The notes: generated by a model not told the origin, from the sequence alone. Positions 1 to 9,142 are shown, numbered from the stretch's first letter. The stretch: DNA of 64,000 bases from Xanthomonas campestris pv. badrii (GCF_012848175.1 NZ_CP051651.1:3658001-3722000); one strand, 5' to 3'. Translations and numbers: made by a program.

Positions 1-74
1 GTGGATTCAGATTTTCGGGAATAGTTTTGGCGCGGCCCACTCCACGGGCCCAACAACAAGACGAGGAGACCCTC

Positions 75-761
75 ATGCGTTCCATTTCCATCCTGAGCCT
101 GGCTGCTGTATCCGCACTTGCGATTGCACCGTCCGCGTTCGCGCAGGACACCACCTATACCGGTGATACCTCCTCGACTTCTTCCAGCACGATGTCCAGC
201 AGCGACGATACGGCGTCGGGCAAGCATTGGGCCGTGGTCGGCGGCGTGGCGCTGCTGAACCCCAAGAACGATCCGGCTCCGGGCCTGGACGTCGATGGCG
301 GCCCGGCACCGACGCTGAGCGCCAGCTACTACATCAATGACAACTGGGCCATTGAACTGTGGGGCGCAGCCGACAAGTTCAACCACCGCGTCAACGCCGA
401 TGGCGTAGGCAAGGTCGGTACCGTCGAGCAGCAGCCGATCGCCATCAGCGGCCAGTACCACTTCGGCCAGGCCGATAACGTGTTCCGTCCGTTCGTGGGC
501 GTGGGTTACTACGAATCGAACTTCAGCAACGAGAAGATCGACGCGGCCTCGCCGAACGGCCAGCACGTGGGCCTGGACACCGCCAAGGGCGTGATCGGTA
601 CCGTTGGCGTGGACATGAACATCAACTCCACCTGGTTCGCACGCGCCGACGCCCGCTACATGCGTTCGCGTCCGGAACTGCGCGTTGGCGGCCAGGGCAC
701 CGGCAGCGAGCTGGAACTGGATCCGTGGACCGTCGGCTTCGGTATCGGCGCCCGCTTCTAA
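75..761 (+). CDS. OmpW-family outer-membrane beta-barrel protein
   Basis: Predicted small outer-membrane barrel of 228 residues. The start is the ATG after GAGGAG (about 62-67); a longer reading from 27 lacks a ribosome site and would spoil the signal peptide. A signal peptide (residues 1 to about 22, ending in AFAQ) is followed by a Ser/Thr-rich linker and a barrel domain with alternating hydrophobic strands ending in aromatic Phe, as barrels usually do. OmpW proteins form narrow hydrophobic channels and often respond to stress; the substrate here is unknown. A rho-independent terminator follows directly, so the gene ends its own transcript. Confidence 0.85.
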   Translation: MRSISILSLAAVSALAIAPSAFAQDTTYTGDTSSTSSSTMSSSDDTASGKHWAVVGGVALLNPKNDPAPGLDVDGGPAPTLSASYYINDNWAIELWGAADKFNHRVNADGVGKVGTVEQQPIAISGQYHFGQADNVFRPFVGVGYYESNFSNEKIDAASPNGQHVGLDTAKGVIGTVGVDMNINSTWFARADARYMRSRPELRVGGQGTGSELELDPWTVGFGIGARF

Positions 762-797
762 GCGATTGCCATTCGTTCAACTGACGCGTGATGAAAG

Positions 798-822
798 AAC
801 GGGCCGCAAGGCCCGTTTTTTT
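798..822 (+). terminator. rho-independent terminator of the OmpW-like gene
   Basis: A seven-base stem (ACGGGCC / GGCCCGT) with a GCAA tetraloop runs straight into seven T residues, 37 bases after the stop codon. The convergent gene on the minus strand ends 85 bases further on. Confidence 0.9.
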
Positions 823-906
823 GTGCGGCAGGCGCGCTGACGACCTGATGTTGCAGGCGCTGTTGCCTGCCTGCGCTGCGGTTCGATGGCTGGATGACTC
901 GGTGAC

Positions 907-1497
907 TCACCGCCAGTAGACGCTGCCGCGCAGACGCGCGCTGCGCCAGCGCCACCACAGCATGGTGGCATAGGCGAGCGCATAGCCGAGCAGTACGCCG
1001 GCTGCGCCCAACAGGCTGGCGTGACTGAGCCACCCTTCCGTGGGCCAGGCAGCACCCTGCCAGGTGCTGCGCCAGCCCTGCACCATGCCGGCGATCACCC
1101 GCACCACCACCAGCACCGTCAGTGCCAGCACCAGCCATAGGTTGGGGCGGTAGAACAGGCCCTGCGCGGTGCGCTCGAAGCGGGTCAGACGCACAGCGAC
1201 GACTCCCAGCACCAGCCCGCAAGCCCAGCCGAAGGCGGCATGGCTGATCGCACCTGGCCAGAACGCCGCCGCAATCAGGGTGAAGACGACAAACAACACG
1301 CTGGACACCACCGCCGACGCCAGGTTGATCATCAGCAACCAGCCACGCGCCTGGCGCCGCGCGGTGCCGACCCGAAAGCGCTGCAGCAACGACAACGGGA
1401 ACAGCACCGCGAACACCGCCAGGGCAATGATCACGGCCAGCGGAATGGCAAGCAGCAGGGGCATCGAAGGCACGGCCTGGACAAAGGAGCCGACCAC
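907..1497 (-). CDS. Integral membrane protein, function unknown
   Basis: A 196-residue hydrophobic protein with about five predicted membrane segments: near residues 12-40, 52-77, 82-102, 121-138 and 158-180. The longest reading starts at GTG (1497); an ATG at 1464 just before the first membrane helix is an alternative. I recognise no catalytic motif. It converges on the OmpW-like gene and lies downstream of metQ on the same strand, about 94 bases away, so it could be read through from the met operon, but nothing else links it to methionine uptake. Confidence 0.7.
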   Translation of the reverse strand: MVGSFVQAVPSMPLLLAIPLAVIIALAVFAVLFPLSLLQRFRVGTARRQARGWLLMINLASAVVSSVLFVVFTLIAAAFWPGAISHAAFGWACGLVLGVVAVRLTRFERTAQGLFYRPNLWLVLALTVLVVVRVIAGMVQGWRSTWQGAAWPTEGWLSHASLLGAAGVLLGYALAYATMLWWRWRSARLRGSVYWR

Positions 1498-1590
1498 GCT
1501 ACTACGCCTGCGTCACATGCGCGTGTTCGCATGCCAGCCGATGTGTGGCTGCGCCCGCATGCGGGCAGGCGCAGGCGTGGTGCGTGTTGC

Positions 1591-2394
1591 TCAGAACGCC
1601 GGCAGCACCGCGCCCTTGTACTTCTGCTCGATAAAGGCCTTCACTTCCGGGCCGGTCAATGCCTTGGCCAGCTTCTGCACGCGCGCATCGTCCTTGTTGT
1701 CCGCACGGGCCACCAGGAAGTTCACGTACGGCGAGTCCTTGCTTTCGATCGCCAGCGCATCGCGGGTGGGACTGAGCCCGGCATCGAGCGCGTAGTTGGT
1801 GTTGATCAGGGCCAGGTCGACCTGATCCAGCACGCGCGGCAGCATTGCCGAGTCGAGCTCGCGGAATTTCAGCTGCTTGGGGTTGTCGACGATGTCGCGC
1901 TGGGTGGACAGCGCATTGCCGGGATCCTTGAGCTTGATCACCCCGGCCTTGTCGAGCAGGATCAGCGCGCGGCTGTTGTTGCTCGGATCATTGGGAATGA
2001 CCACATCGGCGCCCGTGGGCAGGTCGGCCAGCGCCTTGAACCGGCGCGAGTACGCACCGAATGGCTCGATATGCACGCCGACCACCGTCACCAGCTGGCT
2101 CTTGCGGTCGCGGTTGTAGGCGTCCAGGTAGGGCTCGGTCTGGAAATAATTGACGTCGATCTGTTTCTGCACGACCTGGTCGTTGGGCTGCACGTAATCG
2201 TTGAACACGCGCACATCGAGCTTGACGCCCTGCTTGGCCAGCAGCGGTTCGACCACTTCCAGGATCTCGGCATGCGGCACCGCCGTGGCCGCGACAGTGA
2301 GGGTGTCGCCACCACTGCCGCCAGCGCTGCCACCGCAGGACGCCAGCGCCAGCGTGGCGGCAGCCAGAAGGGAACGAAACGCAAAAGTGCTCAT
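1591..2394 (-). CDS. metQ: Methionine ABC transporter substrate-binding lipoprotein
   Basis: A 267-residue NlpA/MetQ-family lipoprotein that captures D- or L-methionine in the periplasm and delivers it to MetI-MetN. A short signal peptide ends in the lipobox LASC, with C20 as the predicted lipidated cysteine, followed by a Gly/Ser linker. The family pattern of two periplasmic-binding lobes is visible, including VIPNDPSNNSRALILL and an ALINTNYALDAGL segment. It is the last gene of metN-metI-metQ, 218 bases after metI. Exact ligand preference cannot be read from the sequence. Confidence 0.93.
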   Translation of the reverse strand: MSTFAFRSLLAAATLALASCGGSAGGSGGDTLTVAATAVPHAEILEVVEPLLAKQGVKLDVRVFNDYVQPNDQVVQKQIDVNYFQTEPYLDAYNRDRKSQLVTVVGVHIEPFGAYSRRFKALADLPTGADVVIPNDPSNNSRALILLDKAGVIKLKDPGNALSTQRDIVDNPKQLKFRELDSAMLPRVLDQVDLALINTNYALDAGLSPTRDALAIESKDSPYVNFLVARADNKDDARVQKLAKALTGPEVKAFIEQKYKGAVLPAF

Positions 2395-2593
2395 GTGGGG
2401 ATCCGTGGGAGGAGGAGTGCGGCCAGGCCGCAGACGTCAAACCTAGCAGACCGCAGCGACGGCGGCGATGCAACGCGCCGTGGCAGCCCACGGCGCACGG
2501 CGTCATGCAGACAGGCGTGCGGGATGCCCCACCGCGGCCAGCACGGCCGGTGCCAGGGTGCACGACCAGCGTCCGCCGGCCCGCCCCTGCCCT

Positions 2594-2626
2594 GCGCCGG
2601 CTCAGCGCCGGCTCAGCGCCGGCTGT
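2594..2626. repeat. Three 11-base tandem units across the end of metI
   Basis: The unit GCGCCGGCTCA occurs about three times in a row. The metI stop codon (complement of 2613-2615) lies within it. A unit length not divisible by three means that copy-number changes before the stop could alter the C-terminus; the present copy ends MetI in SRR. Confidence 0.75.
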
Positions 2627-3311
2627 AGTGCGCCACCAGCCAGTCGCCCAGCATCTGCAGCAGCTGCACAAGCACCAGCAGGGCGATCACGGTGATCAGC
2701 GCGACATCGGCATGCGAGCGCATGTAACCCTCGCGGTAGGCCACATCGCCCAGCCCGCCGGAGCCGATCGCCCCGCCCATGGCGGTGAAGCCGATCAGCG
2801 CGATGGTGGTGACGGTGGCGCCGGCGATCAGGCCGGGGCGCGCTTCGGGCAGCAGCACCCGCAGCACCAGCTGGCGGGTGGTGGCGCCCATCGCCTGGCT
2901 GGCTTCGATGATGCCGCGATCGACTTCGCGCAGCGCGGTTTCCACCAGCCGCGCATAGAACGGCGCCGCGCCCACCACCAGCGGCAGGATCGCGCCGCGC
3001 ACGCCCAGCGAGGTGCCCATCAGCATCAGCGTGAGCGGAATCATCGCGATCATCAGGATGATGAAGGGCACCGAGCGCAGCAGGTTGATCACCAGCGCCA
3101 GCGCGCCGTACAGCACCGGGCGGCGGCGCAGCTGCGGCGCGCCGCACAGGAACAGCGCCACGCCCAGCGGCAGGCCGATCAGCAGGGTCAGCGGCAGCGC
3201 GCCGGCCAGCATCAGCAAGGTATCCAGGGTGGCCTGGCCGATGTCGCCCCATTTGGCGGCATCGAGGTTGCGGAAGAAACCGCCGGCGGCGGCAGACACC
3301 ATCGGAATCAT
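2613..3311 (-). CDS. metI: Methionine ABC transporter permease
   Basis: A 232-residue permease of the MetI family with five to six membrane helices. It carries the inner-membrane component loop ([20 protein letters not shown]), which contacts the ATPase MetN. The start ATG overlaps the metN stop codon in an ATGA, which fixes this start and implies translational coupling. Together with MetN and MetQ it imports methionine across the inner membrane. Confidence 0.95.
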   Translation of the reverse strand: MIPMVSAAAGGFFRNLDAAKWGDIGQATLDTLLMLAGALPLTLLIGLPLGVALFLCGAPQLRRRPVLYGALALVINLLRSVPFIILMIAMIPLTLMLMGTSLGVRGAILPLVVGAAPFYARLVETALREVDRGIIEASQAMGATTRQLVLRVLLPEARPGLIAGATVTTIALIGFTAMGGAIGSGGLGDVAYREGYMRSHADVALITVIALLVLVQLLQMLGDWLVAHYSRR

Positions 3312-4315
3312 GCGCGCAGATCCTCCACATGCACGCCGGCGGCGACGAAGCCGGCGCGTGCAGCGTTCTGGTCGCCGCCGGTCAGCGCGACGATCAGCTG
3401 GCCGTACGGGGTGTCCTTGATGCGGTCCACGCGCCCGGACAGGATGTTGTAGTCCACCCCGGTCTCGCGAGCGATGCGGCCCAGCACCGGCTCGTAGGTG
3501 CCGTTGCCCAGGAAGGTCAGCCGCACGATGCGCCCCCCGACGGCGGCGAAATCGCGGTGCAGCTCGGCTTCGTCCACATGCTCGGCTTCGGAGACGAAGC
3601 GCCGCGTGGTGGCGTGCTTGGGATGCAGGAAGACCTCGGTGACCGGGCCGGTTTCCACCAGCTTGCCGGCGTCCAGCACCGCCACGCGGTCGCAGACACG
3701 GCGGATCACGTCCATCTCGTGGGTGATCAGCACGATGGTCAGGCCCAGCTCGCGGTTGATCTGCGCCAGCAGCTGCAGCACCGAGGCGGTGGTCTGCGGA
3801 TCCAGCGCGCTGGTGGCCTCGTCGCACAGCAGGATCTGTGGCCGGGTGGCCAGCGCGCGCGCAATGCCTACGCGCTGCTTCTGCCCACCGGACAGTTGCG
3901 CCGGATACTTGTTGGCGTGCTCCTGCAACCCGACCCGGGCCAGCAGTTCGGCCACGCGCACATCGATCTCGGCGCGCGGCGTACCGGCCAGTTCCAGCGG
4001 GAAGGCGACATTGCCGGCCACGGTGCGCGAGGACAGCAGGTTGAAGTGCTGGAAGATCATGCCGATGCGCCGGCGCAGGGCGCGCAGGCCCTGGCTGTCC
4101 AGCGCGGTCACATCTTCCTCGCCGATCAGCAGGCGCCCGCCACTGGGCTCTTCGAGCCGGTTGATCAGCCGGATCAGGGTGGACTTGCCGGCGCCGGAAT
4201 GGCCGATGATGCCGAACACCTCGCCGGGGCCGATCCGCAGATCGAGCGGATGCAGCGCCACGATCTGACGACCGTCAACGGAGTAGGACTTGTGCAGGCG
4301 CTGAAACTGGATCAC
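3308..4315 (-). CDS. metN: Methionine ABC transporter ATP-binding protein
   Basis: A 335-residue ATPase that powers methionine import. Walker [10 protein letters not shown] is at residues 38-46, the signature LSGGQ at 141-145 and Walker [13 protein letters not shown] at 161-172, followed by the H-loop in LITHEMD. The last 70 or so residues form the NIL regulatory domain, which in E. coli MetN binds methionine and inhibits transport. Translation appears to start at GTG (4313-4315). It is first in the metNIQ operon; the 185 bases upstream are largely a repeat and I see no SAM riboswitch or convincing MetJ boxes there. Confidence 0.95.
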   Translation of the reverse strand: MIQFQRLHKSYSVDGRQIVALHPLDLRIGPGEVFGIIGHSGAGKSTLIRLINRLEEPSGGRLLIGEEDVTALDSQGLRALRRRIGMIFQHFNLLSSRTVAGNVAFPLELAGTPRAEIDVRVAELLARVGLQEHANKYPAQLSGGQKQRVGIARALATRPQILLCDEATSALDPQTTASVLQLLAQINRELGLTIVLITHEMDVIRRVCDRVAVLDAGKLVETGPVTEVFLHPKHATTRRFVSEAEHVDEAELHRDFAAVGGRIVRLTFLGNGTYEPVLGRIARETGVDYNILSGRVDRIKDTPYGQLIVALTGGDQNAARAGFVAAGVHVEDLRA

Positions 4316-4360
4316 CGCGCGTGGCCGGTTGGGGGGTCGTGAAGCCTACCACCGGGAGTC

Positions 4361-4497
4361 GGGATTCGGGATTGGGGATTGGCAAAGGCCACGGCGACTC
4401 TGCCGTTGCCAATCCCGAATCCCGAATCCCGGCAGCTGGGGCAAAGGCCACGGCGGCCCCGCTGTTGCCAATCCCAAATGCCGAATCCCGAATCCCG
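4361..4497. repeat. GGGATTCGGGATT-type interspersed repeat, inverted arms
   Basis: The left arm (4361-4395) consists of GGGATT units followed by GGCAAAGGCCACGGC. Its inverse, TTGCCAATCCCGAATCCC, occupies 4406-4430, and a second similar unit lies at 4439-4497. The arms can fold into a large hairpin between metN and the EamA gene. Related GGGATT tracts occur in this window at 23574 and 38751. Confidence 0.9.
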
Positions 4498-4500
4498 TCC

Positions 4501-5397
4501 TCACGGCCGTTCGAGCGGCAACGGCCTGTCCGCCTTGCGTATGCGCTCCCGGCGCAACAAATACAGCCCGCTGGCGACGATGATGCCGGCGCCGGTCCAG
4601 GTCCAGGTGTCGGGCAGGGTCTGCCACAGCAGCCAGTCCCAGCCGATCACCCAGACCAGGCCGCTGTATTCCAGCGGTGCGATCATCGAGGCCTCGCCGC
4701 GCAGGAAGGCCTGGGTCAGCGCGATCTGGCCCAGCGCGCCGGCCAGGCCCATGCCGGCGATCAGCCAGGCATGGCCGCCCTGCAGCGGCACCCAGCCGGG
4801 AATGGCCAGCACCCCGGCGCCGATCGCCATGAACAGCAGGAACCACACCACCATCGCCTGCGGGGTGTCGGTGCGGGTCAGCAGGCTCACCGTGACCGCG
4901 GCCACCGCGTAGGCCGTGGCCGCCAGCAGCACCATCAGCCCCGGCAGCGAGATCAGCCCGTCCACGCCGGGGCGCAGCACCACGACCACCCCGACCAGGC
5001 CAATGCCAATCGCGGTCCAGCGGCGCGGCCCGACGTGCTCGCCCAGCAGCGGCACCGACAAGGCCGCCACCAGCAACGGCGCCACGAAGTACAGCGTGTA
5101 GGCGGTGGACAACGGCATCCGCTTCAGGCCATAGACGAAGCAGCCGATCATCACCATGCCCAGCACCCCGCGCAGCAGGTGCAGCCCCCAGCGCACCGGC
5201 ACGATGGAGCGCGGCCCGGCGGTGGCCAGCACCCACACCAGCACGAACGGCAACGACGCCGCGCCACGCAGCATGGTCACCTGCAGTGGCGGGTAATGCG
5301 CCGACAGCAGCTTCATTCCCGCGTCCATCAACGAGAAGCAGGCCACGGCGGCCACCATCCAGGCGATGGCGGGAAGCGGAGAACGGGGGGTGGGCAT
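4501..5397 (-). CDS. EamA/DMT-family transporter
   Basis: A 298-residue inner-membrane protein with ten predicted helices in two EamA repeats (residues about 8-140 and 152-285), typical of drug/metabolite transporters. The start at 5397 gives MPMPTPRSPLP just before the first helix; longer readings overlap the divergent yajQ gene and are rejected. The basic C-terminus (RRERIRKADR) fits the positive-inside rule. These proteins usually export amino acids, nucleobases or related metabolites. The substrate is unknown. Confidence 0.88.
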   Translation of the reverse strand: MPTPRSPLPAIAWMVAAVACFSLMDAGMKLLSAHYPPLQVTMLRGAASLPFVLVWVLATAGPRSIVPVRWGLHLLRGVLGMVMIGCFVYGLKRMPLSTAYTLYFVAPLLVAALSVPLLGEHVGPRRWTAIGIGLVGVVVVLRPGVDGLISLPGLMVLLAATAYAVAAVTVSLLTRTDTPQAMVVWFLLFMAIGAGVLAIPGWVPLQGGHAWLIAGMGLAGALGQIALTQAFLRGEASMIAPLEYSGLVWVIGWDWLLWQTLPDTWTWTGAGIIVASGLYLLRRERIRKADRPLPLERP

Positions 5398-5490
5398 GGG
5401 CGTAGTATCGCCGCCGTAGCGCGCCGGCCGCCAATGTGCCGATACGGGGCAGTGCGGCCGATGGCCTAGAATGGCCGCTGTATTCAGACA

Positions 5491-5497
5491 GCAGGAG
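5491..5497 (+). promoter_or_regulatory. Ribosome binding site of yajQ
   Basis: GCAGGAG lies seven bases before the ATG at 5504 and decides the start of yajQ over an upstream in-frame extension. Confidence 0.8.
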
Positions 5498-5503
5498 CCT
5501 TGC

Positions 5504-5989
5504 ATGCCTTCCTTCGACGTGGTGTCCGAAGTCGACAAGCACGAATTGACCAATGCGGTGGACCAGGCCAACCGCGAACTGGACACGCGTTTCGACTTCA
5601 AGGGTGTGGAGGCAAAGTTCGAGCTGGAAGACGGCAAGGTGATCAACCAGTCCGCCCCCAGCGACTTCCAGCTCAAGCAGATGACCGACATCCTGCGCGC
5701 GCGGCTGCTGGCGCGCGGCATCGACGTGCGCTGCCTGGAGTTCGGCGACGTGGAAACCAACCTGGCCGGTGCGCGGCAGAAGGTCACCGTCAAGCAGGGC
5801 ATCGAGCAGAAGCAGGCCAAGCAGCTGGTGGCCAAGCTCAAGGAAGCCAAGCTCAAGGTGGAAGCGCAGATCAACGGCGACAAGCTGCGCGTGACCGGCA
5901 AGAAGCGCGACGACCTGCAGGATGCGATCGCGCTGCTGAAGAAGGCCGACTTCGAGTTGCCGCTGCAGTTCGACAACTTCCGCGATTGA
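5504..5989 (+). CDS. yajQ: YajQ-family nucleotide-binding protein, likely c-di-GMP effector
   Basis: A 161-residue YajQ (UPF0234/DUF520) protein of full family length, with two similar domains, the conserved start MPSFDVVSEVDKHELTNAV and the C-terminal LPLQFDNFRD. In Xanthomonas campestris the YajQ protein XC_3703 has been reported to bind cyclic di-GMP and to act with a LysR-type regulator on virulence genes; this is from memory. The gene stands alone, divergent from the EamA transporter and about 150 bases upstream of the Hpt-kinase cluster. Confidence 0.95.
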   Translation: MPSFDVVSEVDKHELTNAVDQANRELDTRFDFKGVEAKFELEDGKVINQSAPSDFQLKQMTDILRARLLARGIDVRCLEFGDVETNLAGARQKVTVKQGIEQKQAKQLVAKLKEAKLKVEAQINGDKLRVTGKKRDDLQDAIALLKKADFELPLQFDNFRD

Positions 5990-6137
5990 GCGCAGCCCAA
6001 CGATGGCGGTGGGGGCGGTGATCGATCCGGCGGTGCAGCGCCCAGGCCCAGGCTGGGGTGATGCGCACGGCGGCAGCGGCAGCGGCCGCGGGCGCTGTGC
6101 GGTTGCCAGCGCCGGGCGGCTGGCGTAGCGGCCTGCG

Positions 6138-6602
6138 ATGCGCGCCCGGCTTGCCAGCCTGTTGCATCGCCTGCACGCGTTCCGGCAGGCAGGCACGCGC
6201 ACCACAGGCGTTGCGCCCGTCACGCGGGCGTATGCGCAGCCGCGGATCGAAGCCGGATCGACGCTGCACACCATGGCGGGCCTGGATCCGACCGAGGCAG
6301 CCGCCTTCGCCGATGCGTTTGCGGCGGAGATCGACCGCGCCATAGCGCAGTGCACGCTGGGCGATGCCGCCAGCAGCCAGGCGCAGGCGCTGGAACAGAT
6401 CCACTCGCTGAAGAACACCATTTCGCTGACCGGCTCGCAGGAATTGCTCAAGGCCTGCGACCAGCTGCGCAGCGAGGTGGAGCGCGACGCCTTCGGCGAC
6501 ACGCTTGCGCAGCGCTTCACTGCGGTGGCAACCGCCGCTGGTCTACTGGTCAGACAGTACCGGCGCACCCTTCCTCTGGACGACGCGGAGCCTCATGCCT
6601 AG
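6138..6602 (+). CDS. Histidine phosphotransfer (Hpt) domain protein
   Basis: A protein of 154 residues whose C-terminal 105 residues form a four-helix Hpt domain with the phosphoacceptor histidine in EQIHSLKNTISL. The N-terminal 45 residues are basic, low in complexity and perhaps not translated: an ATG at 6273 (MAGLDPTEAAAF) would give a standard 109-residue Hpt protein. The stop codon overlaps the start region of the hybrid kinase (ATG 6595), so the two are coupled and probably form one phosphorelay, with the receiver of the kinase passing phosphate to this histidine. Confidence 0.8.
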   Translation: MRARLASLLHRLHAFRQAGTRTTGVAPVTRAYAQPRIEAGSTLHTMAGLDPTEAAAFADAFAAEIDRAIAQCTLGDAASSQAQALEQIHSLKNTISLTGSQELLKACDQLRSEVERDAFGDTLAQRFTAVATAAGLLVRQYRRTLPLDDAEPHA

Positions 6603-8328
6603 CTCTTTCCACCGCGCAGCGCCCGGCCTGATTCCGGCGGCCAGGCAGTTGCGCAACGACAGACTGGTGCGGCTGCTCGAGTCGTTTCTGGAATACCGCG
6701 TCTGCGTTGGCCGCGTGGTGGTGCAGACCATCGTGACGCTGTGGTGCCTGGGCTGGCTGTACGGGCCGCAGCCGGTGCTGGTCAAGGATGCGCATGCGGT
6801 GTTTCCGACCGCGGTGACCTTGTGGGTCATCTCGGTGATCTGGATGGTGCTGGTGCGGCGCAAGACCATTGCGCAGGGGGAATGGCTGGATGCGGTGGGC
6901 TTTGCGATGAGCCTGCTGTTCATCGGCATCCAGACCACCCAGGCCTTCATCCTGCTGATGTCGTTGAACGCGTTCCTGCCGTTCATCACCATCGCCGCGG
7001 TGGCGCGCTACGGGCAACGCGCCACCTTGCCGGTGCTGCTGTGCACCTTCGTGTTGATGCTGGTGACCGCACCGGCCGGCTACTGGTTGTCGCGGCCGGC
7101 GTATTTCGTCTACGCGGTGGCGTTGAGCATGGTGCTGCCGCTGCTGGTGTCGCGCATCGTGATCGCAATGCAGGAAGTGGCATTGCAGGCGCTCGCCTCG
7201 CGCGATGCGCAAAGCCGCTTCATCAGCACCATGAACCACGAATTGCGCACGCCGTTGAACGCCGTCATCAACTGCGCGCAGCTGATCGACACCGACGCCA
7301 TGCCGGCGCAACAGCGCGATCTGATACAGGCGGTGACGGTCAACGCCACCGCCCTGCGCCACCGCGTCAACGAGGTGCTGGACGTGGCCAGCATCGACGG
7401 CGGGCGCCTGCAATTGCACAGCAAGCCGTTGAGCATGCTGGACGTGCTGACCACCGTCAAAGCGGTCTGCGCGACCGCCGCATCCACCAAGGGCGTGTCG
7501 CTGGGCGTGCGCATGGAAGCGGCCCAGACGCCCTACCTGCTGGGCGACGAAGGCCGCATCGAGCAGGTGATCACCAACCTGGTCATCAACGCGATCAAGT
7601 TCACCCCGGCCGGTGGCGCAGTGGAGTTGTTGATCGAGGCGACCCAGGCCGATGGGCGCTGGACGCTGGAGGCCACCGTCACCGATACCGGCATCGGCGT
7701 GCCCGACGACAGGAAGGCCTACATCTTCACCCCGTTCACCCAGCTCAGCACCGGCTTCAGCCGTGCCGAAGGCGGTGTCGGCCTGGGCCTGTACATCGCC
7801 TTGTCGGTGTCCGATGCGATGGGGGGCAGCCTGACGGTGAGCGACAACCCTGCCGGCGGCAGCATCTTCCGCTGGATCTTCGAGCTGCCGGCCGCCGCCG
7901 CCAACAGCAGCCGCACGCGCGATCTGCGCGATGCGCTGGCCGAGCACGCACGCACGGTGCCGCCGCTGCATTGCCTGGTGTTCGAGGACATGGATACCAA
8001 TCGCCTGGTGATCGGCAACCTGCTGACCCGCGCCGGGCACCGGGTGAGCTTCCATGCCGATGGCAGCGACGCGGTGCAGCGCATCGCCCAGGCCGGCCCG
8101 GACATCGTGTTTCTCGATCTGCACATGCCCGGCACCTCCGGCTGGGACGCGCTGGGACAGGCGCGCGATGCGATCGACCGGTTGCCGCCGATCATCGTGC
8201 TGACCGCCGACACGCGCACCGATTCGATGCGCGAGGCCGCTGCCGCCGGCGTGGCCGGGTATCTGTCCAAGCCGATCAACGCGCACGAATTGCTTGCACT
8301 GCTTGCCCAGCATGCCGCACAACGCTGA
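6595..8328 (+). CDS. Hybrid sensor histidine kinase with C-terminal receiver
   Basis: A 577-residue inner-membrane kinase. Six or so membrane helices (residues about 40-185) form the sensor. Then come HisKA with H215 in MNHELRTPLN, an HATPase domain (VINAIKFTPAGG, TDTGIGVPDD, GVGLGLYIA) and a receiver with acceptor D508 in FLDLHMPG and the conserved Lys in LSKPIN. It has no extracytoplasmic loop large enough for a ligand domain, so it may sense within the membrane. It overlaps the Hpt gene by eight bases and the next hydrolase gene by 17, suggesting an operon. No DNA-binding output is encoded next to it. Confidence 0.93.
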   Translation: MPSSFHRAAPGLIPAARQLRNDRLVRLLESFLEYRVCVGRVVVQTIVTLWCLGWLYGPQPVLVKDAHAVFPTAVTLWVISVIWMVLVRRKTIAQGEWLDAVGFAMSLLFIGIQTTQAFILLMSLNAFLPFITIAAVARYGQRATLPVLLCTFVLMLVTAPAGYWLSRPAYFVYAVALSMVLPLLVSRIVIAMQEVALQALASRDAQSRFISTMNHELRTPLNAVINCAQLIDTDAMPAQQRDLIQAVTVNATALRHRVNEVLDVASIDGGRLQLHSKPLSMLDVLTTVKAVCATAASTKGVSLGVRMEAAQTPYLLGDEGRIEQVITNLVINAIKFTPAGGAVELLIEATQADGRWTLEATVTDTGIGVPDDRKAYIFTPFTQLSTGFSRAEGGVGLGLYIALSVSDAMGGSLTVSDNPAGGSIFRWIFELPAAAANSSRTRDLRDALAEHARTVPPLHCLVFEDMDTNRLVIGNLLTRAGHRVSFHADGSDAVQRIAQAGPDIVFLDLHMPGTSGWDALGQARDAIDRLPPIIVLTADTRTDSMREAAAAGVAGYLSKPINAHELLALLAQHAAQR

Positions 8329-9142
8329 TCCCGTTCTGAAACCGGGCAATGCGGCGCGCTGGCACTGGCGTACCGCAACCCCGGCACGCCGCGGCCTGGC
8401 GTTGCTGTACCTGCACGGGTTTTCCGCAAGCCCGGGCGAAGCCGGCGCGCTGCCCGAACAGATGGCCGATGCGCTGGACGCCAACGGCTACGTGCACCGC
8501 TGGCCCGGCCATGGGCAGCGCGCAGCCGATGCCATGGCCGGGCTCACCCCGGCCGCGATGCAGGCCTCGGCACTGCAGGCGCTGGATCAGGCGCAGCGGA
8601 TGGGCGAGCGTGTGACCATTGTCGGCTCCTCGCTGGGCGGCACCCTGGCGCTATGGCTGGCCGCACAGCGCCCCGAGCAGGTTGCCGCGGTGGTGGCGTG
8701 GTCGCCCGGCATCCGGCCCGTCAACGCCGGCCTGCTGGACCGGCTCTGCGAGGCGCAGGTGCCGGTCACCGACCCGTACCCGCGCACCGAGGCAGTGCAG
8801 GCCTGCTGGTCGGACACCATCCATCCCGATGGCTTTCGCACACTGCGTGGTCTGTTCGAGCTGTTTGCAGCCTCCCCGCCGTGGCCGCAGGTGCGCTGCC
8901 CGGTCATGCTGGGCTACTACCGCGCGCCCAACGGCGATGAAGACCCGATCTCCTCGGTGCCGGCGATGCTGGCGATGTTCGATGCGCTGGGCACGGCGCC
9001 AGCGCGCAAGCAGGCGATCGCCTTCGCCAGCGGCGCACATGCCATCGGCTCGCCGCACAAGTCCCCGATCGCCGAGCACGTGGCGCAAACGGCGGTGCAG
9101 TTCCTGCGTCAACAGCTTGGCGCTGACAACCACCCGAGCTAG
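8312..9142 (+). CDS. Alpha/beta-hydrolase fold protein
   Basis: A 276-residue predicted hydrolase with an oxyanion segment near YLHGFSASPGEAGAL, the nucleophile elbow GSSLGG and a likely catalytic His in GAHAIGSPHKSP. It resembles carboxylesterases and lysophospholipase-like hydrolases. The ATG at 8312 lies within the 3' end of the kinase gene in another frame (17-base overlap), which supports cotranscription. No signal peptide is visible, so it should be cytoplasmic. The substrate is unknown. Confidence 0.85.
   Translation: MPHNADPVLKPGNAARWHWRTATPARRGLALLYLHGFSASPGEAGALPEQMADALDANGYVHRWPGHGQRAADAMAGLTPAAMQASALQALDQAQRMGERVTIVGSSLGGTLALWLAAQRPEQVAAVVAWSPGIRPVNAGLLDRLCEAQVPVTDPYPRTEAVQACWSDTIHPDGFRTLRGLFELFAASPPWPQVRCPVMLGYYRAPNGDEDPISSVPAMLAMFDALGTAPARKQAIAFASGAHAIGSPHKSPIAEHVAQTAVQFLRQQLGADNHPS

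Noticed and set aside
27..74. In-frame extension of the OmpW-like gene to 27
   Set aside because: It lacks a ribosome site and puts charged residues before the signal peptide, while ATG 75 has a good one.
4316..4500. SAM riboswitch or MetJ box before metN
   Set aside because: The region consists of GGGATT repeats; no SAM-I, SAM-II or SAH fold elements and no AGACGTCT-type boxes were seen.
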